Source: Mucilaginibacter frigoritolerans
GTDB lineage: Bacteria; Bacteroidota; Bacteroidia; Sphingobacteriales; Sphingobacteriaceae
Reading direction: 5' to 3'
Assembly (NCBI RefSeq): GCF_007830615.1
Contig: NZ_VLLI01000008.1
Coordinates: 186,001 to 250,000, forward strand
DNA: 64,000 bases
The notes beneath the pieces are model-generated. The model was not told where the DNA came from. It ran no database searches and worked only from the letters and a program-made list of their open reading frames with translations. This document shows positions 1 to 8,602 of this stretch, piece after piece; positions within the stretch are counted from its first letter, which is position 1; every line of letters begins with the position of its first letter. The position numbers were made by a program, and so were the translations under genes.

Positions 1-412
1 AATTGCCTATTCCTTTTAATGCTACGAGCTTGGTCCGTACCTCATCATCCGGTAGATATTGCAGCTCAGCTAAATTCAATTGTCCGCTTAATAAAGCTTC
101 TGCTAAATATTTAATATACCCGCTTTTTTGCCTGCTTACATAACAGGCCCGCATTTCTTCATCAGTAAGCAATAATAGCCTTGCAGGGCTTAATTCCTGT
201 AGCCGCTCTTTTAGTTTATTTAAAGCTGATAACGCTGATGCCAGCGATACTTGCTGCTCCAGAATAATATGTACCAGCGTTTCAAATGAATTTGGCCGCG
301 ACCAAAATGGCGGGTAGCCATAAGTGTCCATAATGCCTTGCAGATCGGGATCTATCACGCCCAGTTCATCACAAATAGTATGATAGTTGGTTCTGGTAAA
401 CTTATTGTTCAT
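1..412 (-). CDS. DNA-3-methyladenine glycosylase (AlkA-like), partial
   Basis: This is the N-terminal 137 residues of a base-excision repair glycosylase of the HhH-GPD superfamily; the gene runs off the left edge of the window. It starts at the ATG at 412 on the minus strand. The helix IILEQQVSLASA, the stretch YVSRQKSGYIKYLA and the beginning of the helix-hairpin-helix (VALKGIGN) are visible and match AlkA-type enzymes, which remove alkylated purines from DNA. The catalytic aspartate would lie in the missing part. The gene diverges from rarA, with only 63 bases between the two starts. The family call is good; the exact substrate is not known. Confidence 0.85.
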   Translation of the reverse strand, partial: MNNKFTRTNYHTICDELGVIDPDLQGIMDTYGYPPFWSRPNSFETLVHIILEQQVSLASALSALNKLKERLQELSPARLLLLTDEEMRACYVSRQKSGYIKYLAEALLSGQLNLAELQYLPDDEVRTKLVALKGIGN

Positions 413-475
413 ATTATTGTTTTAAAATTACTAAGTTTTTTAGGATTTGGCATTTACTTTTCTGAATTTTACTAC

Positions 476-1756
476 ATGAACAATTTGCCCCCATTAGCCG
501 AGCGTATGCGCCCCAAAAATCTGGATGATTATGTTGGGCAAAAACACCTGGTAGGGCAGGGGGCGGTTCTGCGCAAAGCCATCGAATCAGGATCATTGCC
601 TTCTATGATCTTTTGGGGGCCACCGGGAGTTGGTAAAACAACCCTGGCCTATATAATTTCCCAAACATTGGACAGACCCTTTTTTTCCTTGAGCGCAATC
701 AATTCGGGTGTTAAAGATGTAAGGGAAGTTATTGAAAAGGCGTCCTTATTAAAGTTGGGCGGCCAAACGTTGCCTGTATTGTTTATTGATGAGATTCACC
801 GCTTTTCCAAATCACAGCAGGATTCCTTATTAGGTGCCGTTGAACGGGGGATAGTAACACTTATTGGTGCTACTACAGAGAATCCATCATTCGAGGTAAT
901 TTCGGCTTTGCTGTCGCGATGCCAGGTTTATATCCTTCAGTCTTTAAATGAAGATGACCTGCTCAGTTTATTGGATAAGGCTATGAAGGAGGATGAATTA
1001 CTTCGCACAAAAAATATCATCATCAAAGAAAACGAAGCATTGCTGCGCCTTTCCGGCGGCGATGCCCGCAAACTGCTCAATATTTTTGAATTGCTGGTAA
1101 ATGCCTTTAACAGTAAAAAGATTGTTATTACAAATGATACCGTTTTAACGCATGTGCAGCAAAATATGGCCCTCTATGATAAGGCCGGCGAACAGCATTA
1201 TGATATTATTTCGGCCTTTATAAAATCTATGCGGGGCAGCGATCCTAATGGTGCTGTTTACTGGCTTGCACGGATGATAACCGGTGGAGAAGACCCTTTA
1301 TTTATTGCCCGCCGAATGCTCATCCTGGCATCGGAGGATATTGGCAATGCCAATCCTAATGCTTTGTTGCTGGCGCAAAGCTGCTTTAACGCAGTAAACG
1401 TTATCGGTATGCCCGAGTCGCAATTGATATTGTCGCAAACTGCTATCTATTTGGCAACGTCGGCTAAAAGTAATTCGGCCACTACTGCTATTGGGGCTGC
1501 AATGGCCCTGGTAAGTCAAACCGGCGATTTGCCGGTACCCCTGCATTTACGCAATGCACCAACCAAGCTAATGAAAAACCTGGGTTATGGTAAGGACTAT
1601 AAATACGCCCACAGTTACGAAGGTAATTTTGCTGAGCTCGATTTTTTGCCTGAGGAGATAAAAGGAACCAAATTATATGACCCCGGTAACAATCCACGCG
1701 AAGCGGAGTCAAAAGAGAAATTGAAAAAGCTTTGGGGTAATAGATATAAATATTGA
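476..1756 (+). CDS. rarA: Replication-associated recombination protein A (AAA+ ATPase)
   Basis: A 426-residue AAA+ ATPase of the RarA/MgsA/WRNIP1 family, which acts at stalled replication forks with clamp-loader-like chemistry. Walker A is GPPGVGKT (residues 48-55), Walker B is the LFIDE stretch near residue 104, sensor 1 is GATTENPSF, and the C-terminal MgsA domain contains GGEDPLFIARR and LASEDIGNA. An in-frame start exists at 338, but it would read through the divergent glycosylase gene and add 46 residues without family similarity. The ATG at 476, giving MNNLPPLAERMRP, is therefore preferred. It fits the usual length. The DUF5687 permease gene follows after 70 bases. Confidence 0.93.
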   Translation: MNNLPPLAERMRPKNLDDYVGQKHLVGQGAVLRKAIESGSLPSMIFWGPPGVGKTTLAYIISQTLDRPFFSLSAINSGVKDVREVIEKASLLKLGGQTLPVLFIDEIHRFSKSQQDSLLGAVERGIVTLIGATTENPSFEVISALLSRCQVYILQSLNEDDLLSLLDKAMKEDELLRTKNIIIKENEALLRLSGGDARKLLNIFELLVNAFNSKKIVITNDTVLTHVQQNMALYDKAGEQHYDIISAFIKSMRGSDPNGAVYWLARMITGGEDPLFIARRMLILASEDIGNANPNALLLAQSCFNAVNVIGMPESQLILSQTAIYLATSAKSNSATTAIGAAMALVSQTGDLPVPLHLRNAPTKLMKNLGYGKDYKYAHSYEGNFAELDFLPEEIKGTKLYDPGNNPREAESKEKLKKLWGNRYKY

Positions 1757-1826
1757 AGAGAAGCTTTATAATAAATTTTTTGTTTTATATTTCCCCTTGA
1801 AAATCATAAACTTTATCCAGCAATAA

Positions 1827-3308
1827 ATGACATCCACTTTCATCCGGCATGAACTAAAAGCTTTTTGGCGATCAAAAAACACAGGTAAAAGTATTGTTAT
1901 CCGCGTAGTAATGTCATTACTGATCCTGTATTTGCTGGTAAACATATTTGTTTTAGGCTTTTTTCTGGATGTAGTTCTTGGGAAAGTTTTCCCAAAGGAT
2001 GATCTGGTTATATCATTTTGCGGCATAATCCTGTTGTATTTCCTGTCAGACCTTTTTATGCGTTTACAGCTTCAGGAACTACCAACACTGCGGGTTCAAC
2101 CCTATCTGCAATTGCCGGTTAAACGGAATGCATTGGTAAGGTATTTAACCTTTACCTCGCTGTTTTCAGTATTTAATCTTTGGCCATTTATGCTATTTGT
2201 GCCATTTATTTTGAAAATAATTTCGGCCGACTATAGTAGTATAACAGCCCTTGCTTTCATTGTTTCGCTGTTAGGGTTCACTGTATTTAATAACTACCTT
2301 GCATTGTACATTAAACGCAAATCCAACTTAAACGGATGGGTATTTTTAATTGCGGCAGGTGTTATCATACTGATCGGATTGTCTGATTTTTATTTCCATT
2401 TCATATCTATCCGCAAAATATCCTATTCATTTTTTGGCCATTTAACTACACAGCCCGCTTTGGCCCTGTTGCCTGTTGCATTTGGCGGATTAATGTATTA
2501 TTTGAACTTTTTATTTCTTAAAAGTAATCTTTATTTAGAAGAGCTTGGTTCGCGTAAGGATATTAAATACAAAAGCAGTACCGAATATCCTTTGCTGAGC
2601 CGTTTTGGTAGTGCAGGTGATTTGGCTGCTAACGAAATTAAATTGGTACTCCGTAATAAGCGCTCAAAATCAGCCTTGATAATGGGTTTGTTTTTTTTGT
2701 TTTATGGGCTGCTCTTTTATGGAAAGCCCGGCCCGGCGGGCTCCGATGGTTTTAAAGTGTTCATAGGGATGTTTATGACAGGTATTTTCATCATCAATTA
2801 TGGCCAGTTTATGTTCAGCTGGCAGGCCTCTCATTTTGATGGCTTGCTGGTTAGTAAAATTAAGTTTACCGATTTTTTGAAAGGGAAATATTTATTGTTT
2901 ACCATTATTTCCACCGGCTTTTTTGTGTTAACCACACCTTATATTTATTTCGGATGGAAAACTCTTTTAATACATTTTGTTATGTATTTATGGAACATCG
3001 GTGTTAATACTACCATGGTATTGTTTTTTGCCAACCGTAATTATAAACGTATTGATCTTTCAAAAGGGGCCGCATTTAATTGGGAAGGGGTAAGTGGCAA
3101 TCAATGGATATTATCATTGCCGTTAATTATTACGCCTTATGTTATTTACTGGCCTTTTGCCTTTTTTGGCCATGCTGATATTGGATTGACCTTATTAGCA
3201 ATAACCGGACTAATATTCATTTTTACACGCAGCTTTTGGATAAAAAAACTGGAAGCCGATTTTTATACAAAAAGATATACCATAGCCGAAGGTTTCAGAA
3301 ACAAATAA
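1827..3308 (+). CDS. ABC exporter permease, DUF5687 family
   Basis: A 493-residue polytopic inner-membrane protein with roughly ten to twelve hydrophobic segments spread over its length (for example VVMSLLILYLLVNIFVLGFF near the start). It looks like the Bacteroidota DUF5687 permeases that are encoded beside an ABC ATPase. The ATPase gene starts one base after its stop codon, so the two are surely co-transcribed and probably form one exporter. No substrate can be read from the sequence. The family name is from memory of the architecture; the transporter role rests on hydrophobicity and context. Confidence 0.75.
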   Translation: MTSTFIRHELKAFWRSKNTGKSIVIRVVMSLLILYLLVNIFVLGFFLDVVLGKVFPKDDLVISFCGIILLYFLSDLFMRLQLQELPTLRVQPYLQLPVKRNALVRYLTFTSLFSVFNLWPFMLFVPFILKIISADYSSITALAFIVSLLGFTVFNNYLALYIKRKSNLNGWVFLIAAGVIILIGLSDFYFHFISIRKISYSFFGHLTTQPALALLPVAFGGLMYYLNFLFLKSNLYLEELGSRKDIKYKSSTEYPLLSRFGSAGDLAANEIKLVLRNKRSKSALIMGLFFLFYGLLFYGKPGPAGSDGFKVFIGMFMTGIFIINYGQFMFSWQASHFDGLLVSKIKFTDFLKGKYLLFTIISTGFFVLTTPYIYFGWKTLLIHFVMYLWNIGVNTTMVLFFANRNYKRIDLSKGAAFNWEGVSGNQWILSLPLIITPYVIYWPFAFFGHADIGLTLLAITGLIFIFTRSFWIKKLEADFYTKRYTIAEGFRNK

Positions 3309-3309
3309 G

Positions 3310-4053
3310 ATGATAGAAATTAAAGACCTTAAAAAGATTTATAACGGGGTTACTGTTGTAAATGTACCACACCTGGAGATCAAAAAAGGCGAAAGCATTG
3401 GTTTAGTCGGCAATAATGGGGCCGGTAAAACCACCTTATTCCGTATGATGCTTGACCTGATAAGACCAGAGCGCGGCGAAGTATTGATAAATGGCGAACT
3501 TGTTGCCGGGCACGAAAACTGGAAAAACTTTACAGCCTCCTATCTGGATGAGGGTTTTTTGATAGATTACCTGACGCCGGAAGAGTATTTTTACTTTATA
3601 GGTGGCTTACATCAGCAAAGCCCTGCCCATGTGGATGATTTTTTGTCAGGTCTTACTGATTTTTTTAATGGGGAGATCTTAAAGCGCGGTAAATATATCC
3701 GCGATCTGTCAAAAGGAAATCAGTGTAAAGTAGGGGTAGCATCGTGCCTGCTGCAAAATCCGCAGTTATTGATGCTGGACGAGCCCTTTGCCAATATTGA
3801 CCCAAGTACCCAGTTTCGCTTAAAAAATATTGTTAAGGACCTAAATAAGAATAAAGGTGTAACTACACTTATTTCCAGTCATGACCTTAACCATATTACA
3901 GATGTTTGTGATCGTATCCTGCTGATGGAAAAAGGAGTGATCATTAAAGATATAGCCACCAGTTCATCTACCTTAAGCGAGCTGGAGAATTATTTTGGTG
4001 TAGAGCAAGCGTTCGCTGCTCCTGTTAAGATAGACGAAGAAGAAAATCATTAA
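3310..4053 (+). CDS. ABC transporter ATP-binding protein
   Basis: A 247-residue nucleotide-binding subunit. Walker A is GNNGAGKTT (from residue 34), Walker B is LLMLDEPF, and the switch histidine is in LISSHDL. The signature motif is LSKGN instead of the canonical LSGGQ, a variation common in ABC-2-type exporters. It is encoded one base downstream of the DUF5687 permease and should energise it. The final 25 or so residues are a short acidic tail (KIDEEENH). A strong hairpin at 4082-4109 follows the gene. Confidence 0.9.
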   Translation: MIEIKDLKKIYNGVTVVNVPHLEIKKGESIGLVGNNGAGKTTLFRMMLDLIRPERGEVLINGELVAGHENWKNFTASYLDEGFLIDYLTPEEYFYFIGGLHQQSPAHVDDFLSGLTDFFNGEILKRGKYIRDLSKGNQCKVGVASCLLQNPQLLMLDEPFANIDPSTQFRLKNIVKDLNKNKGVTTLISSHDLNHITDVCDRILLMEKGVIIKDIATSSSTLSELENYFGVEQAFAAPVKIDEEENH

Positions 4054-4081
4054 TTTTTATATTTGTAATATTATATATACT

Positions 4082-4117
4082 GCAAAGACGCAATAAATCG
4101 CGTCTTTGCTCATTTTA
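4082..4117 (+). terminator. Terminator-like hairpin after the ABC exporter genes
   Basis: A perfect 10-bp stem (GCAAAGACGC pairing with GCGTCTTTGC, 4082-4091 with 4100-4109) closes an 8-base loop and is followed by a T-rich stretch. It lies between the ATPase stop at 4053 and the ATG of the acetyltransferase at 4121, so it probably ends the ABC transcript. Confidence 0.6.
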
Positions 4118-4120
4118 TTT

Positions 4121-4618
4121 ATGCCGTATTTAATTAGAAAAGCAAATCCTGCTGATGTGGAAACTATCCGTAGTATAGCCGACAAAACCTGGTGGAATGC
4201 TTACTCGCCTATATTAGAAAAAGAACAAATAGCCTACATGCTGGGCGACATTTATTCTGTTGAAAAGATTACCTCTCAATTGGAAACAGGCGCTCAAATT
4301 TTTCTTTTGTTAATTGAAGATGAAAAACCAGTAGCATTTGCAGCCTTCTCACCTCGTGAAGAAGATCCTGAAATTTACAAGCTGCACAAACTTTATTGTT
4401 TGCCCGAAACACAGGGAAAAGGTTATGGTAAAATTTTAATAAACGAAGTAGCCAATGAAACTATTGCAGCAGGCAAACGAGTGCTAGATTTGAACGTTAA
4501 CCGCTATAATAAGGCAAAATCATTTTACGAAAAAATGGGCTTTGAAGTAGCCTATGAAGAAGATATTGCTATTGGCAAATATTGGATGAATGATTACGTA
4601 ATGAGGAAGCAATTGTAA
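4121..4618 (+). CDS. GNAT family N-acetyltransferase
   Basis: A 165-residue acyl-CoA-dependent N-acetyltransferase. The acetyl-CoA-binding motif A is seen as LYCLPETQGKGYGKIL, followed by the motif B region NRYNKAKSFYEKMGFE. The acceptor substrate cannot be told. An upstream TTG at 4106 is in frame but lies inside the terminator stem, so the ATG at 4121 is the likely start. The gene converges with the membrane protein gene on the other strand, with one base between the stops. Confidence 0.88.
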   Translation: MPYLIRKANPADVETIRSIADKTWWNAYSPILEKEQIAYMLGDIYSVEKITSQLETGAQIFLLLIEDEKPVAFAAFSPREEDPEIYKLHKLYCLPETQGKGYGKILINEVANETIAAGKRVLDLNVNRYNKAKSFYEKMGFEVAYEEDIAIGKYWMNDYVMRKQL

Positions 4619-4619
4619 A

Positions 4620-5225
4620 TTAACCAATTTGTAATCTGTATAACCGCTTACCTTCTGTTATCATATAAATACCATAACAACTGGTTGCTATGCCAATGCC
4701 TATACCTAACAAAGTAAATACCCCGCTTTGGGTAAGCGTTTTGTTTAACGATAGCGCAATACTCAAAATGGCAATTACAGTACTCCAGGTAGCCAGGTAA
4801 TAATCAATAGTGCGTTTAAATACTTTGGCTAGCGGGAAGAAGTGCAGCCCAACTACCAAAGCAAGCACCGGCATAGTTAATTCTGGATGACCTAGATTGA
4901 TCACCACATTGATGCCAATAAAAATGCCCAGGCCTTCTGTTCCGAAAATAATACCAAACCATTTTCCCATTCTCTTTTCTTCTGCAATATCGGCCTCCGA
5001 AGTTAGTTTGGGAAAATGTTTAGCTGCGTTGAATAGTTTTATGGCGTTTACTACAAATAGTACACTAAGAGCCGGGAAAATAATCAGAACAAACCAATAA
5101 CCGGTATCTTTTAAGCCCCCATAGCCAATGCCTGCCCATAGGGAAGTAAAAACAGCCATCATTATTAATCCTGTAGCTATACCTTTTATTGCACTGTCAG
5201 GAATTATATGTTGCTCTTTTTTCAT
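4620..5225 (-). CDS. Multipass membrane protein of unknown function
   Basis: A 201-residue protein with about six hydrophobic segments and a short charged N-terminus (MKKEQHIIPDSA). A charged cytoplasm-like loop (SEADIAEEKRMGKW) sits in the middle. I do not recognise the family; a DUF7010-like protein is possible but was not tested. It is the third gene of a minus-strand group with the M61 and M28 peptidases, starting 27 bases after the M28 stop, which suggests one transcript but does not give a function. Confidence 0.7.
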   Translation of the reverse strand: MKKEQHIIPDSAIKGIATGLIMMAVFTSLWAGIGYGGLKDTGYWFVLIIFPALSVLFVVNAIKLFNAAKHFPKLTSEADIAEEKRMGKWFGIIFGTEGLGIFIGINVVINLGHPELTMPVLALVVGLHFFPLAKVFKRTIDYYLATWSTVIAILSIALSLNKTLTQSGVFTLLGIGIGIATSCYGIYMITEGKRLYRLQIG

Positions 5226-5252
5226 ATAGTTTAGGTTATTTAATTTTTATGA

Positions 5253-6557
5253 TTATTTCTCCAGCTTAGCTACTCTGGTAGGGGTGTCTATTCCGGATAC
5301 TATGGTTCTTGAACTTAAAGCGATAGCTTTTATCATTGAGGTAATATTGCCCAAATCCAGCGTACTTACTTCATCTTTTACAGTATGATAAAGCTTATCG
5401 ATATCTATTTCATCTGTTGAGATGGTATGCGCCGGTACACCAACCCTGGCTAATGATGCATTGTCGCTACGGTAAAATAAATCCTGCTCAGGATATGGAT
5501 CCGGATGGAAGCTGTAAGGGCTTCCTTTCAGGTTTTTTTGCAAAATAGGTCCGAAATCTGAACGCTCAAAACCTGTAATAAATGCCGCGTTCTTACCAAA
5601 CTTTGATGGCTTGCCAATCATCTCTATGTTGAACATGGCAATTACTTTGTCTGGTTCAACGGTAGTTGCAAAATGCTGTGAACCAAACTCGCCTATTTCT
5701 TCGGCTGTAAAAGTTACAAAAACTAAAGTGCGGGCATTATCATTTAACTTTTTGAAGTACTTAGCCAGTTCAATAACTGCAGTTGATCCTGATGCATCAT
5801 CATCGGCGCCATTGGCAATACTATCGCCCTGCACAGGTTTCAGAATGCCTAAATGATCGTAATGCGCAGAGAAGATCACATATTCATTAGGTTTGGTTTT
5901 GCCAGGGATTATCCCGGCAACGTTAAATAAGTTAAGCTCTTCTGTTTTGCTGGCATAGCTTACCGAAAATGATTTAACGTCGTCATATTTACCCAATACA
6001 AATACCAGCGAGGTATTGTCACCTGCTTTCGTAACGATGGTTCCTTTGCCGGCAACATCCTTTATCTTGTTAAAAATAGACGTAAACTGCGGATCAACAA
6101 ATATCAGCATGTTCTTTCCGCTGCGTTTATAGCTAATATATTCATCCCTGAAATTCATCCCTGCACTCAGTTTGGCAATCTTTACATCGTTGTTATTTGA
6201 CCACTCCAATACTGGCAACTTTGAATCAACAAAAGCGCTATCCTTTGAAATTATTTTTCCATTGATACTTACAAAAGTTTTTAATGCACTTAAACGTGTC
6301 ATTTTGAAATTTTGCCTGAAGCCATCATCCCCTGGCAAGGGCTGTAGCCCTATTTGTTTGTATTCGCCTTCAATAAATTGAGCTGCTTTTTCAATACCGG
6401 GTGTAAAGGTAGCCCGCCCCTGCATATCATCAGAAGCAAGGGTTTTAATAATACGCTCTACATCATTTTTCTGTATAAGCGTATTTACATCCTGCCCAAA
6501 ACAGTAAAATGAGCTTACAGACAAAGCAATTGCCGGAATTAATTTTTTAATCTTCAT
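5253..6557 (-). CDS. Secreted M28 family zinc aminopeptidase
   Basis: A 434-residue exported metallopeptidase with a signal peptide (KKLIPAIALSVSSFYCFGQ). The M28 metal-binding pattern is clear: SAHYDHLG (His232), NGADDDASG (Asp near 252) and FTAEEIGEFGS (Glu286/287). These co-catalytic-zinc enzymes release N-terminal amino acids from peptides in the periplasm or outside the cell. An insert of about 120 residues before the first zinc ligand resembles a PA-type domain. The ATG lies two bases after the M61 stop codon, so the two peptidases are translated from one mRNA and probably act on the same peptide pool. Confidence 0.9.
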   Translation of the reverse strand: MKIKKLIPAIALSVSSFYCFGQDVNTLIQKNDVERIIKTLASDDMQGRATFTPGIEKAAQFIEGEYKQIGLQPLPGDDGFRQNFKMTRLSALKTFVSINGKIISKDSAFVDSKLPVLEWSNNNDVKIAKLSAGMNFRDEYISYKRSGKNMLIFVDPQFTSIFNKIKDVAGKGTIVTKAGDNTSLVFVLGKYDDVKSFSVSYASKTEELNLFNVAGIIPGKTKPNEYVIFSAHYDHLGILKPVQGDSIANGADDDASGSTAVIELAKYFKKLNDNARTLVFVTFTAEEIGEFGSQHFATTVEPDKVIAMFNIEMIGKPSKFGKNAAFITGFERSDFGPILQKNLKGSPYSFHPDPYPEQDLFYRSDNASLARVGVPAHTISTDEIDIDKLYHTVKDEVSTLDLGNITSMIKAIALSSRTIVSGIDTPTRVAKLEK

Positions 6558-6558
6558 G

Positions 6559-8433
6559 TTATTTAACTTTTGATAGTAACCAGTTGTTACGGAAAGCCTG
6601 CTGATCTTTGGTTAATTCTTTACCTGCTTTTTCAAAGGTAACCACTTCAAGGTAAGGGTTTTCTTCTAATGTAATGGTGGTTTCATGATTGCCTGTACGA
6701 TTCTTATAACTAATCACAATCTTATCGCCTATATTTTTGGAAGCCACTACGGCATCAAATGCCTGCTGGTCTTTTATCTCTGTGCCATCAGCTTTTAAAA
6801 TAACATCACCTGCATCCAATCCCGCTTTATAAATCGGGGTCCCAGAAACCGTGCTTGAAGTTATAGGCAATCCTTCGGTTGTAGTTATACGGGACTGTCC
6901 GGATCGGCCTCTGCCGCCATTACCACCAAGAGAACCAGCCCATGCTTTGCCTGGTTCAGCTTTTTTTAATACTAAGCCAGCTTTGGCTAAAAGGGCTTCG
7001 TAATTATTTTTCTCGATTCCGTAAATGTATTTATTGAAGAAATCAGCAGCAAATTTGGGATTTTTGGTCAGTTTGGCCAGGTCACTTTGTAAATCGGGAA
7101 TGGTATATGGTTTCATTATTTTGCCGCGGGCAAGCCATACTGCTTTCATATAATCATCCAGTGTAAGATTAAACTCGCTGCGTAAACGAAGATCGAGTGC
7201 CAGGGCGGTTGCTCCGCCGTAATAATAATAGCTAGTAAAAACGTTATTGTTATTGTTTGGATCGATAGATACACCGGCATCAGCGAATACAGAATAACGA
7301 CTCATTTGAGCAGCTGAATAGTTAGCGGCAGCAGGTGTATTCAATACAGCGTTAACCAGGCCGCTCAGTGTGTGGGTGTACTCATCAATGGTACGGAAGC
7401 TTGAACGTTCCAGCAATAATTCGCCATAATATTGGGTAAAGCCTTCAGCAAACCAAAGTTCGCTGCTCATATTAGCATGCTCAAAATTAAATGGTTCTAA
7501 TGATTTTGGGCGGATGCGTTTTACGTTCCAGCTATGAAAGTACTCATGCGAAAATGTGCCTAATAATTTTACTTCATTACCTTCAACTTTATCAATAGGC
7601 TGTACGATGCAGGTTGAATTACGGTGCTCCATACCATCGCCTGCTGTTGTTGGATGAACATCATCTAAAAAGGTATATTCACCAAAATCATAAGTTGGAA
7701 GCTCGCCAAATACTGCTTTTTCTTCGAGCACCATTTTTTGCACCATTTTACCGAAATTATCAATTACCGGCTGGGCATCATCTGAGTGCACTACTAAATT
7801 AATTTTTTCTGTTTTTCCATCTGTATTTACTACGTTCCAGCTGGTTTCGGTAAAATTTGAAAGTTCAGTGGGGCTATCCATCAGGTATTGCAAATCAGGG
7901 GCGCTATAAATACCTGCACCTTCATTTTTTAACTGTGTTGCAACTTTCCATCCGTATTTTTCCAGATCATTAAACTCAACTGTAATAGGGCGTTTTTGTA
8001 ATTCGGGTACCCACATAAAAGCTGCGGGCATGTTTAAATGGGCATGGCTCACATCAATACTGGCATAAGTTCCGTCGGTCCAGTTACCAAACAGCGTATA
8101 GCTTATCTTTACGGTTTCGCTATGATCGGGGCCAACTTCATATACATCACCTTCCAGTTGTTTTAAATCAATAGCTTTTCCACTAACATCAGTAGCTTTA
8201 ACATTATAAATATTTTTGCCAAACTCATGTGTTGCATAACGCCCGGCTGATGAACGGCTCATTCTTATTTTAAATTCTTTTCCCGGAGCCTGGGGAATGG
8301 TCATCACAATTTCTGCTTCATGATGCACCGCATTAGGGAATGATACAGAATAGAAAATTCCTTTAGATACTTGCTGAGCAAAGGAAGCACCAGCCCCCAA
8401 AAGAACAATAGATAGCAACAGTAACTTTTTCAT
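6559..8433 (-). CDS. Secreted M61 glycyl aminopeptidase-like peptidase with PDZ domain
   Basis: A 624-residue protein with a signal peptide ending near ASFAQ (residue 20). The M61 catalytic core has the zinc motif HEYFH at residues 296-300 followed by SWNVKRIRP, and the downstream third-ligand region ELWFAEGFTQYY. An N-terminal beta domain precedes the core and a PDZ domain (AGLDAGDVILKADGTEI) lies near residues 530-600, as usual for this family. These peptidases favour N-terminal glycine or alanine. The gene is first in an apparent operon with an M28 peptidase and a membrane protein. The PDZ domain may select substrate C-termini; that role is inferred. Confidence 0.92.
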   Translation of the reverse strand: MKKLLLLSIVLLGAGASFAQQVSKGIFYSVSFPNAVHHEAEIVMTIPQAPGKEFKIRMSRSSAGRYATHEFGKNIYNVKATDVSGKAIDLKQLEGDVYEVGPDHSETVKISYTLFGNWTDGTYASIDVSHAHLNMPAAFMWVPELQKRPITVEFNDLEKYGWKVATQLKNEGAGIYSAPDLQYLMDSPTELSNFTETSWNVVNTDGKTEKINLVVHSDDAQPVIDNFGKMVQKMVLEEKAVFGELPTYDFGEYTFLDDVHPTTAGDGMEHRNSTCIVQPIDKVEGNEVKLLGTFSHEYFHSWNVKRIRPKSLEPFNFEHANMSSELWFAEGFTQYYGELLLERSSFRTIDEYTHTLSGLVNAVLNTPAAANYSAAQMSRYSVFADAGVSIDPNNNNNVFTSYYYYGGATALALDLRLRSEFNLTLDDYMKAVWLARGKIMKPYTIPDLQSDLAKLTKNPKFAADFFNKYIYGIEKNNYEALLAKAGLVLKKAEPGKAWAGSLGGNGGRGRSGQSRITTTEGLPITSSTVSGTPIYKAGLDAGDVILKADGTEIKDQQAFDAVVASKNIGDKIVISYKNRTGNHETTITLEENPYLEVVTFEKAGKELTKDQQAFRNNWLLSKVK

Positions 8434-8602
8434 TTATAAAAACAAATTTTGGATAGTAAATAGCTGGCGTTAAATTACCATTAAATCGGTAAAAACACCA
8501 TATCATTTTTATTACGAAGCGATAATGAGCAATCAGGATAACAGAATAATACCCCTACTCTTCTTTCTACTGAAACGCACACAATAAATAATAATTGGCA
8601 AT

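Noticed and set aside
338..475. In-frame upstream extension of rarA
   Set aside because: It overlaps the divergent glycosylase gene, and the 46 extra residues have no RarA similarity; the ATG at 476 fits better.
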